This document shows positions 1 through 29,822 of a stretch of 64,000 nt of DNA, piece by piece (position 1 is the stretch's first letter; each line of letters starts with the position of its first letter). The notes beneath the pieces were generated by a model, which worked only from the letters and a program-made list of their open reading frames with translations, was not told the DNA's origin and ran no database searches. This stretch comes from Montifringilla adamsi (Eukaryota > Chordata > Aves > Passeriformes > Passeridae). Made by a program: the position numbers and the translations under genes. The stretch covers positions 266,150 through 330,149 of the forward strand of contig JAGGNK010007082.1 of the NCBI GenBank assembly GCA_017590115.1, given 5' to 3'.

Positions 1-630
1 AAATAATTATTCTTTGTTTAGTAACCCTGCCTACATAGGAGGAAATTAGTACAGTAGCACCCAGAGCAATCAGAAACTTCATTCCTGCACTCAATACAGT
101 TCTCCCTACCACCAGAGGCTCCATTTTATTCTCACACGTACAGCAAATCAGAACCTACATTATTTTTGATGAGCCTGAGTAGCATGAGTTGGAGTGATCT
201 AATGTCTGCTATTCATCAGAGACAAACAATGGAGTAAAAGTGCTGGAAGGATTATTTTCAATTTCCCTGCTCTCCCAACATTCATTGTGCATAATTCATT
301 TTACCCAGAGCAGAAATGCATTGCTTACCTCCCATGTGTTTGGCCAGGGTAACACAAGATACAATACAAATAACCCAGCTTATTACTATGCTGCAGATTG
401 TTTTGAGCCAAAGGCTTTATCAATACTGTACAAAAATTTTATCCAAGAAGCCCTATATTGAGGTGACAACTAAACCCCATGTGCTGACTGGAAGGAGATG
501 AAATAACATCTTAATGAGCCCTCCCTGCCACGCTACACACAGAGATACATTATCATAAACCATAAGAGAGTCTGCTGCCTTTATGGAGAAAGGTCACCCA
601 CAGGCATGCCCAAACCCCAAAACCACCCTA

Positions 631-14944
<14,314 letters not shown>

Positions 14945-16252
14945 AATATGGGCTGGATCTTGAATCTGCATGAAGAGAGAATGCAAACATTTCAATACTC
15001 AGAAGCTCAAAAATTCATCTGGCTTTTGACATGTGGATACATTATAGTGCAAACAAACCCACCATACTTGGTTTTTGTCTAGTTCCTTTCCATTTCCCAA
15101 AGTACAGAAAATCCTTTACAAAGGGCTCAGTCTCTATTACATGACCTGTAACTATTTAGGTCCTAGGCAAAAGAGGTCTTTTGATTTTGTCACTTCAATC
15201 TGTGAATAAATGAGTAAATAATGTTCTAATTCCAAAGTTTGCTGTGCCTCTTATGCTTAAAACATCTGCTTGTCTTGATGTCATAAATCGTGGGTAGGTT
15301 TATCTTTCCGTGTCAAGTACTACTTGGTTTTAAAAATAAACAAACACCACAAGCATAAACAATCCACAAGCATAGCAAAAAGACTGAAAATAAATTATTA
15401 AATTAAAAAGGGAAGTTCAAATTTAGAGAAACCTGCTTTTGTATCTTTTTTGGTTTTACTTGGTCAGAGCAAGTCTACAGACAGGGGCTGTAACACTACA
15501 AAGGACTTAAATAAAAAAGGAAATACATCACTTTTGAAAGAGAACAAGACAATTTTCAGTTACTGCACAACTTTTCTTCTTGACGCACCCCAACCCCCAC
15601 ACCAAAGCTGGTCTGATCCTCCCAGCCCAAGGCAGCACATGTTCCTCCTTGCAGTATTTAGTTTTGGAGGGGCAGACAAAGTGGACAGTGTGCATCATAG
15701 AGCTTCCAAAGAAATTAAATAGTGTACTATTAAATTAAACACAGTCATCACTCTGGAAATACCCTGATACCCCTGTCACCTATTCATTTTTCAAACACTT
15801 TTCACCTCAGCATCTCTTACCAACTGAACTCCATTGCAAAATGAACAACCTGCTGGATACAACTTCCAGACTTGCTGCATCCCTGTCATGCCCTGTTCCC
15901 TCCTTCCACACCGTCTCCCTGCTCAGACCCTACTGCAAACCATTTGTGCACCTCTCTGGGTGACCCCCGCTCGTGGGGCTCAGCTGCTGTGGCCAGGGAG
16001 CTCCTCTTCAGCCCTGAGCCCCCACTGATGCTCTGCTTTGGGCAGCCACCAGACGGGATCCCAATGCAGAGCAAACATCCCGTGCCAGCTCTCAAGCATT
16101 TTTCTGCACATATTACTTCCAGCAAGGAAAGGAAAGTGTTAGCTTAGACTGCTGCTGTCTGTATCGTGAGTCACAAGACTCCATTTACAAACCCACAGTT
16201 GATAACACCACAAGCAGTTTATCTAACCCCAAACATGTTCAGCCACACCAAG

Positions 16253-16890
16253 TGTGAAAAACACCATTCACTTGTGTAAAAATTTTAGAAGTTTAATAGT
16301 AATAAAATAGTAATAAAAATGAGGACAATAAGAATTTGGACAATCAAAGTTAGGAAAATAAAAGACAACAAAAAGGCAAAGAATTACGGACGTCTGGGAG
16401 CTTTTGCATTCTGCCACAAAAGCACACCTTGCTAACAAAGGATTAACCCTTAAAAGCCTGTTACATATTCATATATCTCATATATGATTCAAACATTCCT
16501 TTCAAACTACAGGTATTTCTGCTTAACTTCAACTCCCTCCCCCCCATCTTGTAAATCAATTGCTGAGGTTCCTCGAAGTCTGGGTTTTCCTGATAAGGAG
16601 GTAATAATTCTTTTGGGATTTTGGGGTCTTGTTGCTGTTATCTCTATGTGAAGAATTTCTTGATTATCTTACCCATTCCTTGAGCTAGTTACAAAAAGTA
16701 TCTTACATCACACAATTTCTATTTTAATATTATGCTATAGCCAAAAAACTATATTTACCACACTACTTTAAAAGACATCAATACAGCACTACTTAAAAGA
16801 GATTAATACAGCATAACTTTCCAACATAACACATACAGTATTCATTTTAATATTTGCAAAGAGCCAATCATATAATATGCATTTTTTACA
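16253..16890 (-). mobile_element. Complete solo LTR of an endogenous retrovirus, 638 bp, TSD CCAAG
   Basis: On the plus strand the element begins TGTGAAAAACACC and ends GCATTTTTTACA, giving TG...CA ends. The five bases CCAAG occur immediately before (16248-16252) and after (16891-16895), a clean target-site duplication. The interior resembles a common songbird LTR family (ATTACGGACGTCTGGGAGC; CTCCTTATCAGGAAAACCC on the minus strand). The likely sense is minus, with ATTAAA close to its 3' end, but orientation is less sure than the boundaries. No internal retroviral sequence remains. Confidence 0.85.
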
Positions 16891-19800
16891 CCAAGGAAAC
16901 CAGAATTTGTACAAGGAGATCAGGTCTTGATATGGCAATTTTCTTTTTGGAGGCTATGATTTGAAGCAAATGTCTGTGACAGTGACTGTGGAAATTGTAA
17001 TCCCACAGGTGTTTGAAAGTTGTGAAATGGGTAATTCTTGCATCCTGCAGCTTGCTGATGCCAGTGTTTCCTACTGCAAAATGTGACACCACCAAAAAAG
17101 GTGCTAATGACTTACTCAAATAGTATTTGGTGTTATTAGTATAGTTCAATGCTGTTACTAAATTTCAGATGTGACTCCCACAAATTTAAATCGTGTTAGG
17201 GTGAAAAAGATTTTAACGTAAGTTTTTAAAAAGTAGCCTAAATTTAAATGATTTAGAGGGCAATTCTTAATTCTGCTCCTGTGACTGGTTGTACCAACCT
17301 CCCTGGGTATCCTTTATGCTGTATGAAAGCAACCAGATTACATCTAGATCAGCACAGACACTCTGAATAGTCTGAAGGAGTTTGGATTTACAAAAGAGCT
17401 GCCAGTTCCCACCTGGAGAAATAACACTGCACAAAATACACCTGGGATCCCTGAAGGGGATCACTCTCTACTGAACTCCCACACTAAGCATTTACACCAT
17501 ACAACACTCATTCAGAAGCACGTGTTAAAGCCAACTTTGATTTCTAACCCAGCAAATACACTCAATAAAATTATTTTAGTAACATTTGATAATTTCTATT
17601 GAGAAGATGCAAAGAAAATCTAGCAGCTTAACCACATCTGAAATGAGTGTCCTGCAAACACCCGCTGAGTTAACACTTGTGGAAGTATAAATGATGAGAC
17701 ACATGACCTTCACCAACAACCAGCTTAAGGAAAATTCCAGGAACACACTGCCAGCCAAAACTTCTAAAAAAAGACACTGTACTACATATTGTTTAGTTCT
17801 CTCAGCTGCTAGAAAGTTTCTAATTATTTTTGAACAATAAAACTCAAGAGACTTATTTTATTGTACTCTTGCTCAAATCTAGAGGCTGTACAGGTAAGCC
17901 CCATTAATTAACCAGGAAAAGCAGAGTTCCAGAGGAAGAAGAAGGAAGCAACAACTTACCTCTGCCCTGCACTTCAACGTCCCTGCCTTTCTTTCCATGT
18001 TTTCCAATACCTTGACTCCAGTGCCTCTTCTACTCCCGCTAAGTGCCCGCTGGGAAAGACTCCACAAGCAGAATACTGGTTTCATGCCAAGCTTCCAGTA
18101 AAGAATAATCACAGAAAACACACTGCAGCTTTTCTCTCAGCTGGGCACTAATTTAAGTCCCTTCCCTACCATGCATGTATATACTTGATCTGGACTTTTC
18201 ACAACTCATAGAAATTTCATCAACTTCTCCACCTCCATCTCCGTCAGTTTTTAGCTGGAATGGATTAGTAATTTAGAAAGTCTGTAGTGCAACACAGGAA
18301 AATGGGAAGAGAAAAGGTGGAATTATGTACACCTAATTCTGTTAGGAAACTAAGCTAAAATATACTGATTAGCCAAAGAAGAATCTGTGGAGATTAATGA
18401 AGTAGACTTAGAAGGAAGCAAAAGAGAGTGCAAAAGGCAGTGACACCGTCAGTCACACATATTCAGCTACTGTCTATTTACACTTAATTTTAAACATTTT
18501 ACTCCTCTTTACTTATGTAACAAATACACCAAACAGATTTTGCTTATGTGTAAAAAGCTACTCTATTAAAAGCTGCAGATGATTTCAACTCAGAATCGGC
18601 CTAGGGCTACTTGTAAGCCTAATCACAAAATTCAAAAACCGCTCCTCAATCATTATGAAAGTACTTCCATCTAGTTTTATTATAACAGAAATGGTACTTA
18701 GGAATGTGAAAAGCAAATGTCTTTATAAATTCAATGTAATGCTACACGCACTTTCTCAAGTTGAAACTGTCATTCCAAAGGTTAGAATGCATGTTCAGGT
18801 TTTTTTCTGCAGTAGAAAATCAAACACATCTTCATGGATATTTAGGGATTTTGTGTAGTTTGGGCTGGGTTTTGAGGTTTTTTTTTTTGTTGGTTGGTGT
18901 TTTGTTGTTCTGGTTTTGTTTTGTTTTAAATTAAGCAAACTCCTATTGCCATTTTTCTCCCAGATGCTGCAACTGACTTCCAAGAAACTGTCAGAATCTG
19001 AAATTTAGGAACATCAGCTGAAAGGTTTGAGAGCTGTGACAGAATGACTGGGTGTTCAGAGCATGATCAGGTAAGTATGATTTTCTCATAAATGAGCAAG
19101 ACAAATTGTTTGGCATATAAAAAGATAGAACAGAGACAGAATACCTTCTTGCAACTAAAAATAAACCATTGAAATAGTTGCATGAACTTCCTCGGTGGCT
19201 GCATACCTGCTCCAAGGGAGGTTTGGTTCTGTAACATCCTACCATAATATGTAAATTATTATATAAATTATACTCAGCTTCATAATTGCATGCACCACTA
19301 TTGGTACTCGGGCAGGTTCGAACAAACACTGCTTAAAATAACTCTGCTTCACAGCAGGAAACTCGGACCACGCGTTCTTTTGGTCCTGTTCTCTGAATTC
19401 CACCTGTAGTGCTTTCCCAGCAGCTTCCCCCTTGGCCTGACCCAGTGCTGCTGGGGTATTTTCACCCAAGACAACAAATGTCCACCACAATTTACTGTGC
19501 GAGGGGTAAAAGAAGGAGGAGAGTGCAACCCAAATGCTACACTGGCAAAAAGGAAGGCAGCAAAGGAGGATCTGTTATTTTTCTAAGAAATCACAAGAAA
19601 GCTGCTTGTATCCCCACCCTTTTTAGTGCTTTGTGGTTAAACCAAAGAAAGGGAAGAGCTGGGCAGGAGCTCCTCAACCCACAAAAATCAGGGAGTATCA
19701 ACAAAAAAAGAACGCTATCAGTGGATTGAGAGACTTTCAGTGTAACACCAATTTACCTTGGATGACTATATTCAGCACTGAAATTTATCTGGTAAGGAAC

Positions 19801-22800
19801 CAGCTTACTGAAGAAGGTAATTTTGTTTTGTATTTATTTGAAAGGAGGCACCGAGGTGAGAATGAAACCCTGTGACTGTATTACACACGCATAGCTTTGG
19901 AAATACGTTGGCACATGCTCTTTATAATTTAAAAAAATACTGAAATAATTGCACATTGTTGGCTGCTTTAAGTCTTATGTTTTGTAATTAATTTTAAGAA
20001 TAGGTTAAGCTGCTCTTTGCAGGTGTTCCTATTCAAAGTGCTTTTGCAATTTCAACAATGGAGAAAAAAACCCGCATAATGAAAAAAATTCTTTTAACAT
20101 ACCCAGTAATTTTAAAAATGGTTTTGAGAATCTCACTCAGGTTCAGGAATGTAACAGGAATACAGAGTTTTGGAAAAAAACCCATAAAATATACAGAATT
20201 TTGTTCAAAAAACTGCATGTAAAATGTAATATGTCCCTTTTATCAACAGGTATGTGATAAATACATGCACTTTTTTGTGTGTGAGAAATGTAGAAACACT
20301 TCTTCTCCTTCCACCCAAACACTGAACCCTCTCTTTAAATGAAGGCATGCATACTGTGGAAAAGGTTTTTCTCTTTAATGTCAGCTATAACTACACAGTG
20401 AGCCCGGACATAGACAGGGAGTTTGGCAACTTACTTGCTTAGCAAATTTGCAGTTACTTTAACTGTTCAAGTTTCATCTTAAAGTAAAATGTGGTTTGAC
20501 AAAGCTGGTTTTAGTGGTTTACACATTTTTTTTCCCCCTAAAATAAGTTTTAAGGACGTGGTCAAGTTTGCTCAAACAAGTCAAAAGACAAAAAGAAACT
20601 GCTGAGTAATCAACCAGGGAGAAAAGAATAGACACAGATTATAAGAGGGTTGAGTACACGTTGGAAAGGGAAGCAATTATGGGGTTTGCATCACAGGATA
20701 TTTATATAAGGAATGGATCAGAGAGGTTTAACACAGAGTGCAGCTTGGCTCCCTTTGGCCATTACTTTTTGAGCAGTAGTACATCCATTCACCAAGAAGT
20801 CTGGAAAATCCACGCAGTCTGTGCCAGAATACAACTGCTGGAATTTAAAATGCCCAAATTGGTTTTTGCACAAATGTCAGATACATGATGGGTCTGAAAA
20901 CAGGCTGGATTACTGAGCTGTGTGGTCCTGTCTCCCCTGCCATCAGAGCCAGCACAGGCACAGCTCCCTGCAGCCTCCATGCTCAGGTTGTCCAGGTACA
21001 AGCCAATGTCCACACAGCTTCTCTGAGAGAAACAAGAGTGATCCTGGCTGAAAGATAAGACTGGAGCCAATTCAATACACAGGCTAAAAATATGTTTGTG
21101 GGGAACACAGTTTAATCGGTTTGGGAAGCAAACCAAGTGACATGACCTTCAGAGGCTGCAAGGAGCGACAAGCAAGATATATAAACCACAAAACAAATGA
21201 AAAAGAGGTGCCCAACTCCTGTCCTGGCCCTACAGTAGACTTACTAATGAGAAATTCTTAATGCTGAAGTAGAAGCTTCATCTACTATCCTGCCTTAAAA
21301 CTGTATTTTTTTTTTCTTATCTGAACCATATATACAATATATATGATCTACTGTACTCCTGGCTCAACACAGGAATCACTTTCTTTTTACAGCTCCTTAC
21401 AGATGATCATTTCTGCACCCTTTCAAGGGACAGTGGTATACCAAGAGTCAGAAGTTACATCTTCTCTAAATCAACAGATCTAATTCTACAAGTGGGATTA
21501 TCTGAATCTGTTCTCTAGAGCCACCATTCTGAACTTTTTTATTGAATCTTTTACTGCTATGAGGAAACATACCTTATAGAGAATGTAATGAAGATGCTAA
21601 AATGACATGAACAAATTAGGGATGAAAATGCAGAAATCAGCTAAACAAGAGCTAAAATGGCTTTGATTGATAACAAAGGGCACTTCTTGCAAGAATAAAA
21701 CAGGAGTGTTTGTGTCAAGGCCAGGATGCCTTCACTCTGATAAGACTCCAGCACAGATGCCTGACCAGCAAAACAGCCTGTGCTTCAAAGAGGAGAGTGC
21801 CAACAGGGTTATGTCACATCACATATGTCATTCCATTTCCTGTCAGCCCAACAGGAAAACAGACTGTAGCTTTAAAGAGATGGATATTCCAAATAAGGAA
21901 AAAACCAAGCAGCATTAGCTTCCACTGAAGATTTATGGAAGCTGAAGTAAGCCAGATTCTGAAGCAAAGGACTAGCAAAAAACAACTCTTGACTCCCAGA
22001 GGATATAAAACACCCATATGTGAAGTAGTTTGTTATCACCAACAGGGACCTGAAGCACAATAAACAGTGACAGACACCATTAGTTCCATCCTCTGCAAAG
22101 CGCGAAAGAGACACTGGCTATCCCCCCTCAACACACGGAAATGTTCTGGTGTCTGAGAGTACACAAGTGAGAGGGTGAGTTAAAGAAATGTGTGAGAGGG
22201 TACAAGTAACACGAGATTTTAAAGGTAAATATCACATTCTCTGTGGTAAAGAGAGTGAGACTCTTGACCCTGTAAACTCATACTGAATTTTGTTTAACTA
22301 ACTTCCTGTGACCTCAATGCAGCATGAATGATGAGCGTGACACTGATATACAACAATGGCATCAAAAATGATTGTCCCAAACAGACCTTAAATTACAGCA
22401 GCAAACACTAAGCAATGACATACTATCAATCTTAAACACCTTTTCTAGAAACAATTATTTATGCAACAGTAATCCTCAGTGCTGATTCCTTGTTCCTAAA
22501 TACCTACCACTTCAAGAGAGAACTGAGCATGGGAAACTCTTCTGAATCGGAAGTTTTTTAGTTGGAAATGTTGAAAAACATTCATACTGCCTACCAAAGC
22601 AAAGACATTGCCCAAGGAAAGGCAGAATAGCTCTGGAAACATCGTAGGCAGACACCCAGTGATATTCACTTTAACTTTTCCCTGAATACCTGGGATCACC
22701 AGGTAGTGCTCCTTGTGCAAATGGCACAGGTTAGAAAAACTGGTCTATCAGCTTCAGCCTGAGGAGAAAAACACTACCAACACGGCTTGCAGTTCAAATT

Positions 22801-25800
22801 AAACTGTTTTCAGGCCTCCCAGGCTGGAGACTTACAGCAAAATTATAGCAAATTCAGTCATTAGCATTGCTCTGGAACAAGAAGCCTGCTTGTAAAACCT
22901 GCATCCCAGCAGAAACAGGTCACATGACTTTTTCCTACACACATGTAGCACTTGATTCTGAATAAAAGAATGGGAAAAAGACATGTAAAGAAACAGAACT
23001 GCAATATAAAAAATTCCAAGAAAGACAAGCATAATTTGACAGTTTTTCACACTTTCAGTAGTACATCAGAAATTCCCCAACCACAAGCTGTTTTTAGACT
23101 AAAACTGTGGCAGGCAGGACAAAAGGAATAAAACTGGCATTGCCACCAACTCAGACAACTTCCCAATGGATTTCCTTCCTCATTAGGAGGATGTTAGCTT
23201 TTACTAACTTTTAAGAAATGCTCAAAGAATGTACATGAACATCATATGCCTTTTGCTTCATTTCCAAAAGCCTGGCAAGAGCAGGCACTGCAGAGAGCTG
23301 CACAGGGTAATTAAAACCATTTGTAAAAACAAAGAGATGGTCTATTTTTGTTTCAGCCATTTCCTTCTCATGGTACTATCCATTTCAAAGAGGACAACAA
23401 TTCATATATGCAAACCACTAAGCTAAAACTGGTTCACTGCTGTAATCTTCGAAATACAGCAATACTTAAAATGGCTGGTTCTTAAACGCTGCCACTGGAA
23501 AACATCCATGAAACTTGGCATGCATGGTCACCCCCAGTACAGAGTACTAAACTAGTATCAGGATGACAGAGGAGAAAGCAGTGAAACTGGAATAGTTGTA
23601 AGTCACAACCACATACTCAAAAAGATTTTTGAATTACTGGATTTACCCGTATTCACTGGACATTAACTGGATTAATTCCTGTGTTTTACAAACCCCTGCT
23701 TTCAGAAATTAATTTTGGCCTTTAAAATTCTTCACAAAAAATCTTGGTAATCACATAATTTCAACACAATACTTCACTGACTAAAACTGTTTCATTCCAA
23801 TACTTCTGTGATGAGGTTTCAGGAAAATTTCCCAGTGGGAGTTCATGACCAGAACAAAGTTACAATCTGTGGAGTGGAAAGGTAAGTATTTACTTTGCTA
23901 CCTGCACAACAAGACAAATTGCTTTTCATTCAAGAAACCAGATATTCAAGCCTGTTTCTTTATAGATGAGAGTTCCCAGGTGTTATCATGGGCTGGCAAC
24001 ACACAAAGTAAAAGCTCATTTATAGGGGTATGTACTGTTTTATCTAGTTCATGATGGGCAAAACTCTTTCCTAGACCCCCTTTTCTGGAAGGTCAAGAGT
24101 TTTAACTCACTGCTGGCTGCCTTTTCTCAATGGACACCCCTAAAGGTGTGAGCACACAACAGTTTTACTTATCAAACACACCTGAACATATTTGGTTGAG
24201 GAGGCAGAGTGAACACCTAGCAGCCAGCTGTGATTAACCTATTACACTGCTCTGCTGTGACCATCACATTTCTTAGAGAATGGTTTAAATGAAATTCAGC
24301 TTGCAAAACAAATCCACAATCTGAAACCGACCAGGTGACAGTATTGTGAGCAGAGAGTTTATGTCCTTAAAAGGTGAAAGTCCTAGAATTGGGAATGATT
24401 TGACTATACAGTGAACCAACTTCTCAGAATGAGCAATACTCTTCTTCCATAGGGAAATACCCTTCTAGCATCTCCAAAATCCCTCTGACCTTGAATATTC
24501 CTGTTACTAGGACTGTTAGATTGTTATTCTAGATCTCTAACAAAAAAAGGCATCAAGTTCTAGCAACCAGAGCTCTCATATCTTGTAGAAATAAATTACA
24601 GCTTCCCCTCTTAATTCTTCTACTTCCTTGCACTGTGAACCATATCCTACATGGACTTTTGAGGAAACAGAGGTTAAAGAAATATTCTGTGCTGTAACTT
24701 TAGGGATATCCTTCCCCAGAAATAAGTCAGACTGAAGCAATGTAATCAACAGCATGTATTTCCCTAGCAGGCAATAAAACATTTTATATTTCACTTTTTA
24801 AAAAACCACAACTGATACATTTTGAGAATTAAAAAAAAAAAAAATAGAAAATAAGAATATAAATAAAGTACCTAGAAAGTATAAACAGTATTTTTTCAGT
24901 GTTAACCTTGGAAGAGAATTTTCTCCAGGGAAAAGCACGCAGTGTGGCCAGACACTTCCAAGCAGTCAGTGTTAAACTGCTCTGACATTAACCTGACCAG
25001 GTATCGGAGAACATTTAGTGCTTTCTAGAAACTGCAGCTGCTTGATAAACACAATACCCAACAGCACACAGCCTCAGTTATGGCTCACCAAAGTAACATC
25101 CCACCCTGGCTGTAAAAATACATGTATCTGTTTTGTAATTCAGAGATCAGGTTTCCCAATTCACATTTTATCAGAAAGGATGACTTTGAGCCCAAAGAAG
25201 CACTGAAGAGAAGTACCACGAGGTAGTTAACAAAACAGTTACCCAAAACAATAAGGTTTTGTTTCATCTGCCCTGTCAAAGCTTATTTAGCCCTATAGCC
25301 ACGTTTAACTTCAGTTGGCTCAGAGGCAGAGAGGCTCCCACAAAGCAAAAATCCCAATCTTGAGCATCTGAGTCAAATATTCATGGTGCTGTTCCCAACA
25401 GGTTATTTCAGACCTTACCATGACAGCATGCAAAGGAATCTTCTGAAGAACTTTATCCAAACTCCCTTCCTGCCTGTTGCTATGGGAAGGGGAATGAAAG
25501 AATTTATCTGGAGGCCTCTGCTTATTACTGCTTCAGCTGCATGACACAGCAGTGAGAAGAGATAGTCACATAAATCCACAAGCTATAAGCTACTTATTAA
25601 TGTTATTTAATTAATTTTTGATTAGGGCAATGAAATAATCTTAATGTGATCACTCAGAGGAAAAACTCAAGTCAAAATTTTACATTACTTCCCCTCCTTC
25701 AGGCAATTTTCTTATAATCTATTAACTGATGATTGCCTGGAAGAAGTATTTCAACAGTTTCCCTGCAATCCAAGAAGTTAGTAGAAGCAGTGCGGAAAAA

Positions 25801-26274
25801 CACAAATTAACACTTATGTATTTAAAACAAAGGCATTCATGGATTAAAACCATGAAACATGTAACATATGAACAAAACTTGAAAAGATGAAAAGACACCA
25901 GAAAAAAAAATTTGCCTGTTATGAAGCGCCCAGAAAATTAAGGACAAGGAGACAAAATACACAGAATAGTCACTGACTTTGAAGTCAGGGTACCTAATCT
26001 TAGGAAAATTTTCACTGAGGATGAGAAAAGCATGCTTGGTTTAACTCTTTCTGAAATTTCTGAGATTTCTGAAAACAGTCTTAGCAAGTGCCAAATTATG
26101 TTTATATATTTACCTCTCAGACCCTTTCCATGTATTTCTGCTCTTCCCTATGTTTTGCACTTAAGCAAAACACAATCTAAGAATGATCTGAAAATAACAT
26201 AAACGAAAACTTGTAACTAAAAGAGCATACAAGGATATCTTAAAACAAGAACACATTTCCAGAAATTGCTTTTG

Positions 26275-26278
<4 letters not shown>

Positions 26279-26321
<43 letters not shown>
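26279..26321. repeat. Poly-T tract of 43 bases
   Basis: Uninterrupted T43 in ITCH intron 1. The adjoining right flank (about 26336-26400) contains TTTGGGCTGGAAATGGTTTC and a GGGTCATCTCTCCAACAGG stretch that weakly resembles a decayed CR1 3' end on the minus strand. Confidence 0.9.
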
Positions 26322-26325
<4 letters not shown>

Positions 26326-28694
26326 AGAAACAAACAATAATTTGGGCTGGAAATGGTTTCTGGGGGTCATCTCTCCAACAGGGAGAGATCAACCCTCCAA
26401 AACAAGGAACATCAGTGTTAACCCAAGCTGTTCAATTGACTTGTAGAAATGTTCACTACACTCAACTATGAGCAAAATACAAATTATAATAAAGGCATCT
26501 TAACGATATTCATGCTTGTAGATACAATGACAACAAAGTGAGTGGCTCTGAGGCTTTACACAAACACATGCCATTTTACTAGGGCATGTAGTGCATAAAT
26601 GTGCATAATGCCTTCCATCCTTAACATGCCAGCCTTTCACAACTCCCTGCCACACCGCTGCTGAAACCTACCAAGGAAACTAAAACATATTAAAAATAAA
26701 ATTACAAAAAGATGCATTCATTGGAAATTTTATTCCTCTTGATATTGGCAATAATATGGTAAGAGATTACTCACAGTCAAGATTGCTTATTTCTATCAAA
26801 ACTTCATACCACAAACCAAACAGCTTCACTAAAACCACAGGAAAAATCTAACAGTTAAAACAAATAACCCAAACATTGTAGATGACAAGATTTATTTTGT
26901 TACATGACTTATTTATTAGAAATGCAATAATTTTTTCAGTGTACGCTTGTACATTCATTTCAGGTGGCTTTCAACTGAAAGACTGAGAAGAGTTTCCAAG
27001 CTAACTCCTTTGGAAGGATTCTCCTGCTCAGTTTTTCAGCTACTCCTTTAACACCTTAGGATGTGTATTTCCCTGCACCTTTTATTAATAACAGTCTATA
27101 TAAATGCTTCACTTGTTCTCAATTTAGGTGGAGTTTTTTTGTTTGTTTCTTCTTGAAGACTTTCACTGCTGCTTCATTTCCAAAACTTGTTCATATAGTA
27201 CACATTCAGAGAAAATTAAAAGAATAATAAAACCTGTATTTAAGACTAAGACTACTTCAGCTTATACCAGCTAATTGCATTGTCTTCTATATGGCTTCTA
27301 AGCTTCACTGTGGGAATTACTTGCCAAAACAGATTCCCATTTTCTTACAGACCCATTTTCACCTCCTGTACTGTAATCTTGCTAAAAACTCTCTCTGCCC
27401 ACACCTTTCAGAATTACTGTAGTCAACCTGTCTCTTTTGTGCTGCAGCCCCTTTCACAACGGCACAGCCTTTTCCAGTGATGGTCTCTGAACTCCCCCAT
27501 GAGGATTTGCTGTGCCCACACCCACAAGCAGCGCAGTACAACAGGAATGGGACCAGGCAGGAAGGTCTGCAGACCTGAAACCCACATGGGATATGTTCTT
27601 GGAGTTTTAGTTTGGAATAGCTCCACTGGGATCCCACAGTCCAACATGAGCAGGACCACAGCTTCCAGTTTAGTTCCATCCAAAAGCAACTCAGCTTCCT
27701 TGATCCAAGCTGATTTCACAAGTCAAATCAAGGGCAGTCTGTGAGAACATTCAGTGGATTAATTTCCAAAGTGCACTCCTTGTCCAAATTAAAACAATTA
27801 AACGACCAATGAAGATTGCTTCTTTTCCTGTTCTCTATGCTATGCATTCTGGCCATGAGGAAAACCTCCACAGGTCTCTCACATTCAGTGACTCAAGTTC
27901 ACTCTTTTTGCGTACTTCTGTTCTCCTTTAATTCCCTGCACACGGACAAGAGTATTTTCACGTGTGACCTTGCTGGGCCACTTTGTTTCTGAAATGCCAC
28001 CTTTTGTTCCATTCTGACAGTTTCAGAGGAGATTCTTTTTCAGAATATTTTCCTTTATAAAATTATAAAAATGAAAACCCAAAGTTTCTCACTCTCCATC
28101 AAGTGGGACAGGTATGCTTTTTCTTTTCTTCTGTGTGAAATCAAGGCTAGAAAATTGCTTCTACAAAACTACTAGGAAGTTTTAACTGCTGTGCTCTGGT
28201 TTAAGAAAAAAGTATTTTTAGTCAAATAGATTAAGATTACATTTAGATTATATGTCTATTTAATATGAATGATGAATGTTGTAGGTAAAAAAAAAGTCTG
28301 TCATAAAGCACAACATATTTGTGTCATCACACAGGATAACAGATTGTCTCCCTGAGGCCTAAGTGATGAACCAGACCACAGAACCGCTTGTTTCATGTGG
28401 AAGGAGGAGCAGCCACTGAGTACCACTATCTGTGTAAGCACAGAAGTTCTTTATCACAAGGAGTATAAATTTCCAGAAGTATTAGCCATCTACAAACATG
28501 GTGAAAAACTGAAGTTTGTTTTCCTGTTCATTTTATACATTAATCAGTGAAGCCCACTCTGTGCCACATTGAAGTGAAAAGTCCAGCTCCTGTGAGTGAC
28601 TCTCCACATTCCTGGTACTGAAAAAAAAATGACACTCCTTTCTTCGAAAGAACAAGAAGGATGATCCAAGAAGCTACAGACTGTGCACTGTCAT

Positions 28695-29822
28695 CTCAGC
28701 CTTAGGGAGGTCAGGGAGCAAATTCTCATAGGAGCCATTTCCAAACATAATGTGGACAAAAAGTGATTTGTATTAGTCAGCATGGGTATATAAAAAGGAA
28801 GTAATGATGTCTGACAGACCTGACAGCATTCTTTGAGAAGATGACTTGTAGCTGGGACAACACCATGACCTACAACATCCTCACACAAGGGGATGTAGCA
28901 GGGGCCAGGCACAACAAGGGGGTAGACTGCAAGCCTGGATGAAGGGCAAGGTTCCTGGGGCTGGGATCAGAGGTGCACTGCCCAATTAGAACCCAGGCAT
29001 CAGTGCTGTAAGCCCAGAGGTACAGACTTGACCAGCACTGTTTAAGTTCCCCATTTATGATCTGGACCCAGCTCATCCTCAGCAAATATGCTGATGGAAC
29101 AAAAATTGCACAAGGGGAAGTGCAAAGTTCTGTACATGGGGAGGAATAAACCCATGGACCAGTAAAGGCTGGGGGGCAGCTGGACAGAAAACAACTCTGC
29201 AGAAGACACTGGTGCTGTTGTACATGAACTAGCAATGCTTCCTCACAATAACAACAAATAAAAGGGTTGGCAGCATCCTGGATTAGGAAAAAGCATCACT
29301 TGCAGCATGAGAAAGGCGATCCTTCTCTTTCATTCTAATTCTAGAATTAGAATTTGGCTCCCCAAATCAAGAGTGAAACAGATGGAGTATGTGACACCAG
29401 CAAAGGGCTATAGAGACAAAGTGATTGGGAAGAGGCTGAGAAAGCTGGGATTGTTAAGCCTGGAAAGGGGAATGATCAGGAGGATCTTATCAGTGTGTAT
29501 AAATACACAAAGGGTTAAAAGGCTTAAGGCAGACTCTCCCTAGCAGTACTGAGGGATGGGACAATAGCCAGCAGTCACAAATTAAAATACAGGAAATTCA
29601 ACTTAAAAACAGGGGATGGAGTTATTTATTTTTCTGTGGGGTGGTTGAAGAGCAGAGAACTTGTCAATAGAGGTTAAATCACCATTCTCAGAACCATTCC
29701 AAACCCAACTGAACACATTACTGATCGCTGTAACTAGCCTTGCTCTAAGAAGATGAATTTGGATCAGGCCATGTCCAAAAGTCTCCTCCAACTTCAGGTA
29801 TTCTGTGTATTCTGGGATTCTT
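28695..29822 (+). mobile_element. CR1 LINE remnant, about 1.1 kb, degenerate
   Basis: Recognisable CR1 3' ORF and UTR pieces include GGGATTGTTAAGCCTGGAAA, TGGAGTTATTTATTTTTCTG and GTCTCCTCCAACTTCAGGT, ending in TGTGTATTCTGGGATTCTTT, the decayed terminal repeat. The frame is broken throughout. It is in the opposite orientation to ITCH. Confidence 0.75.
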
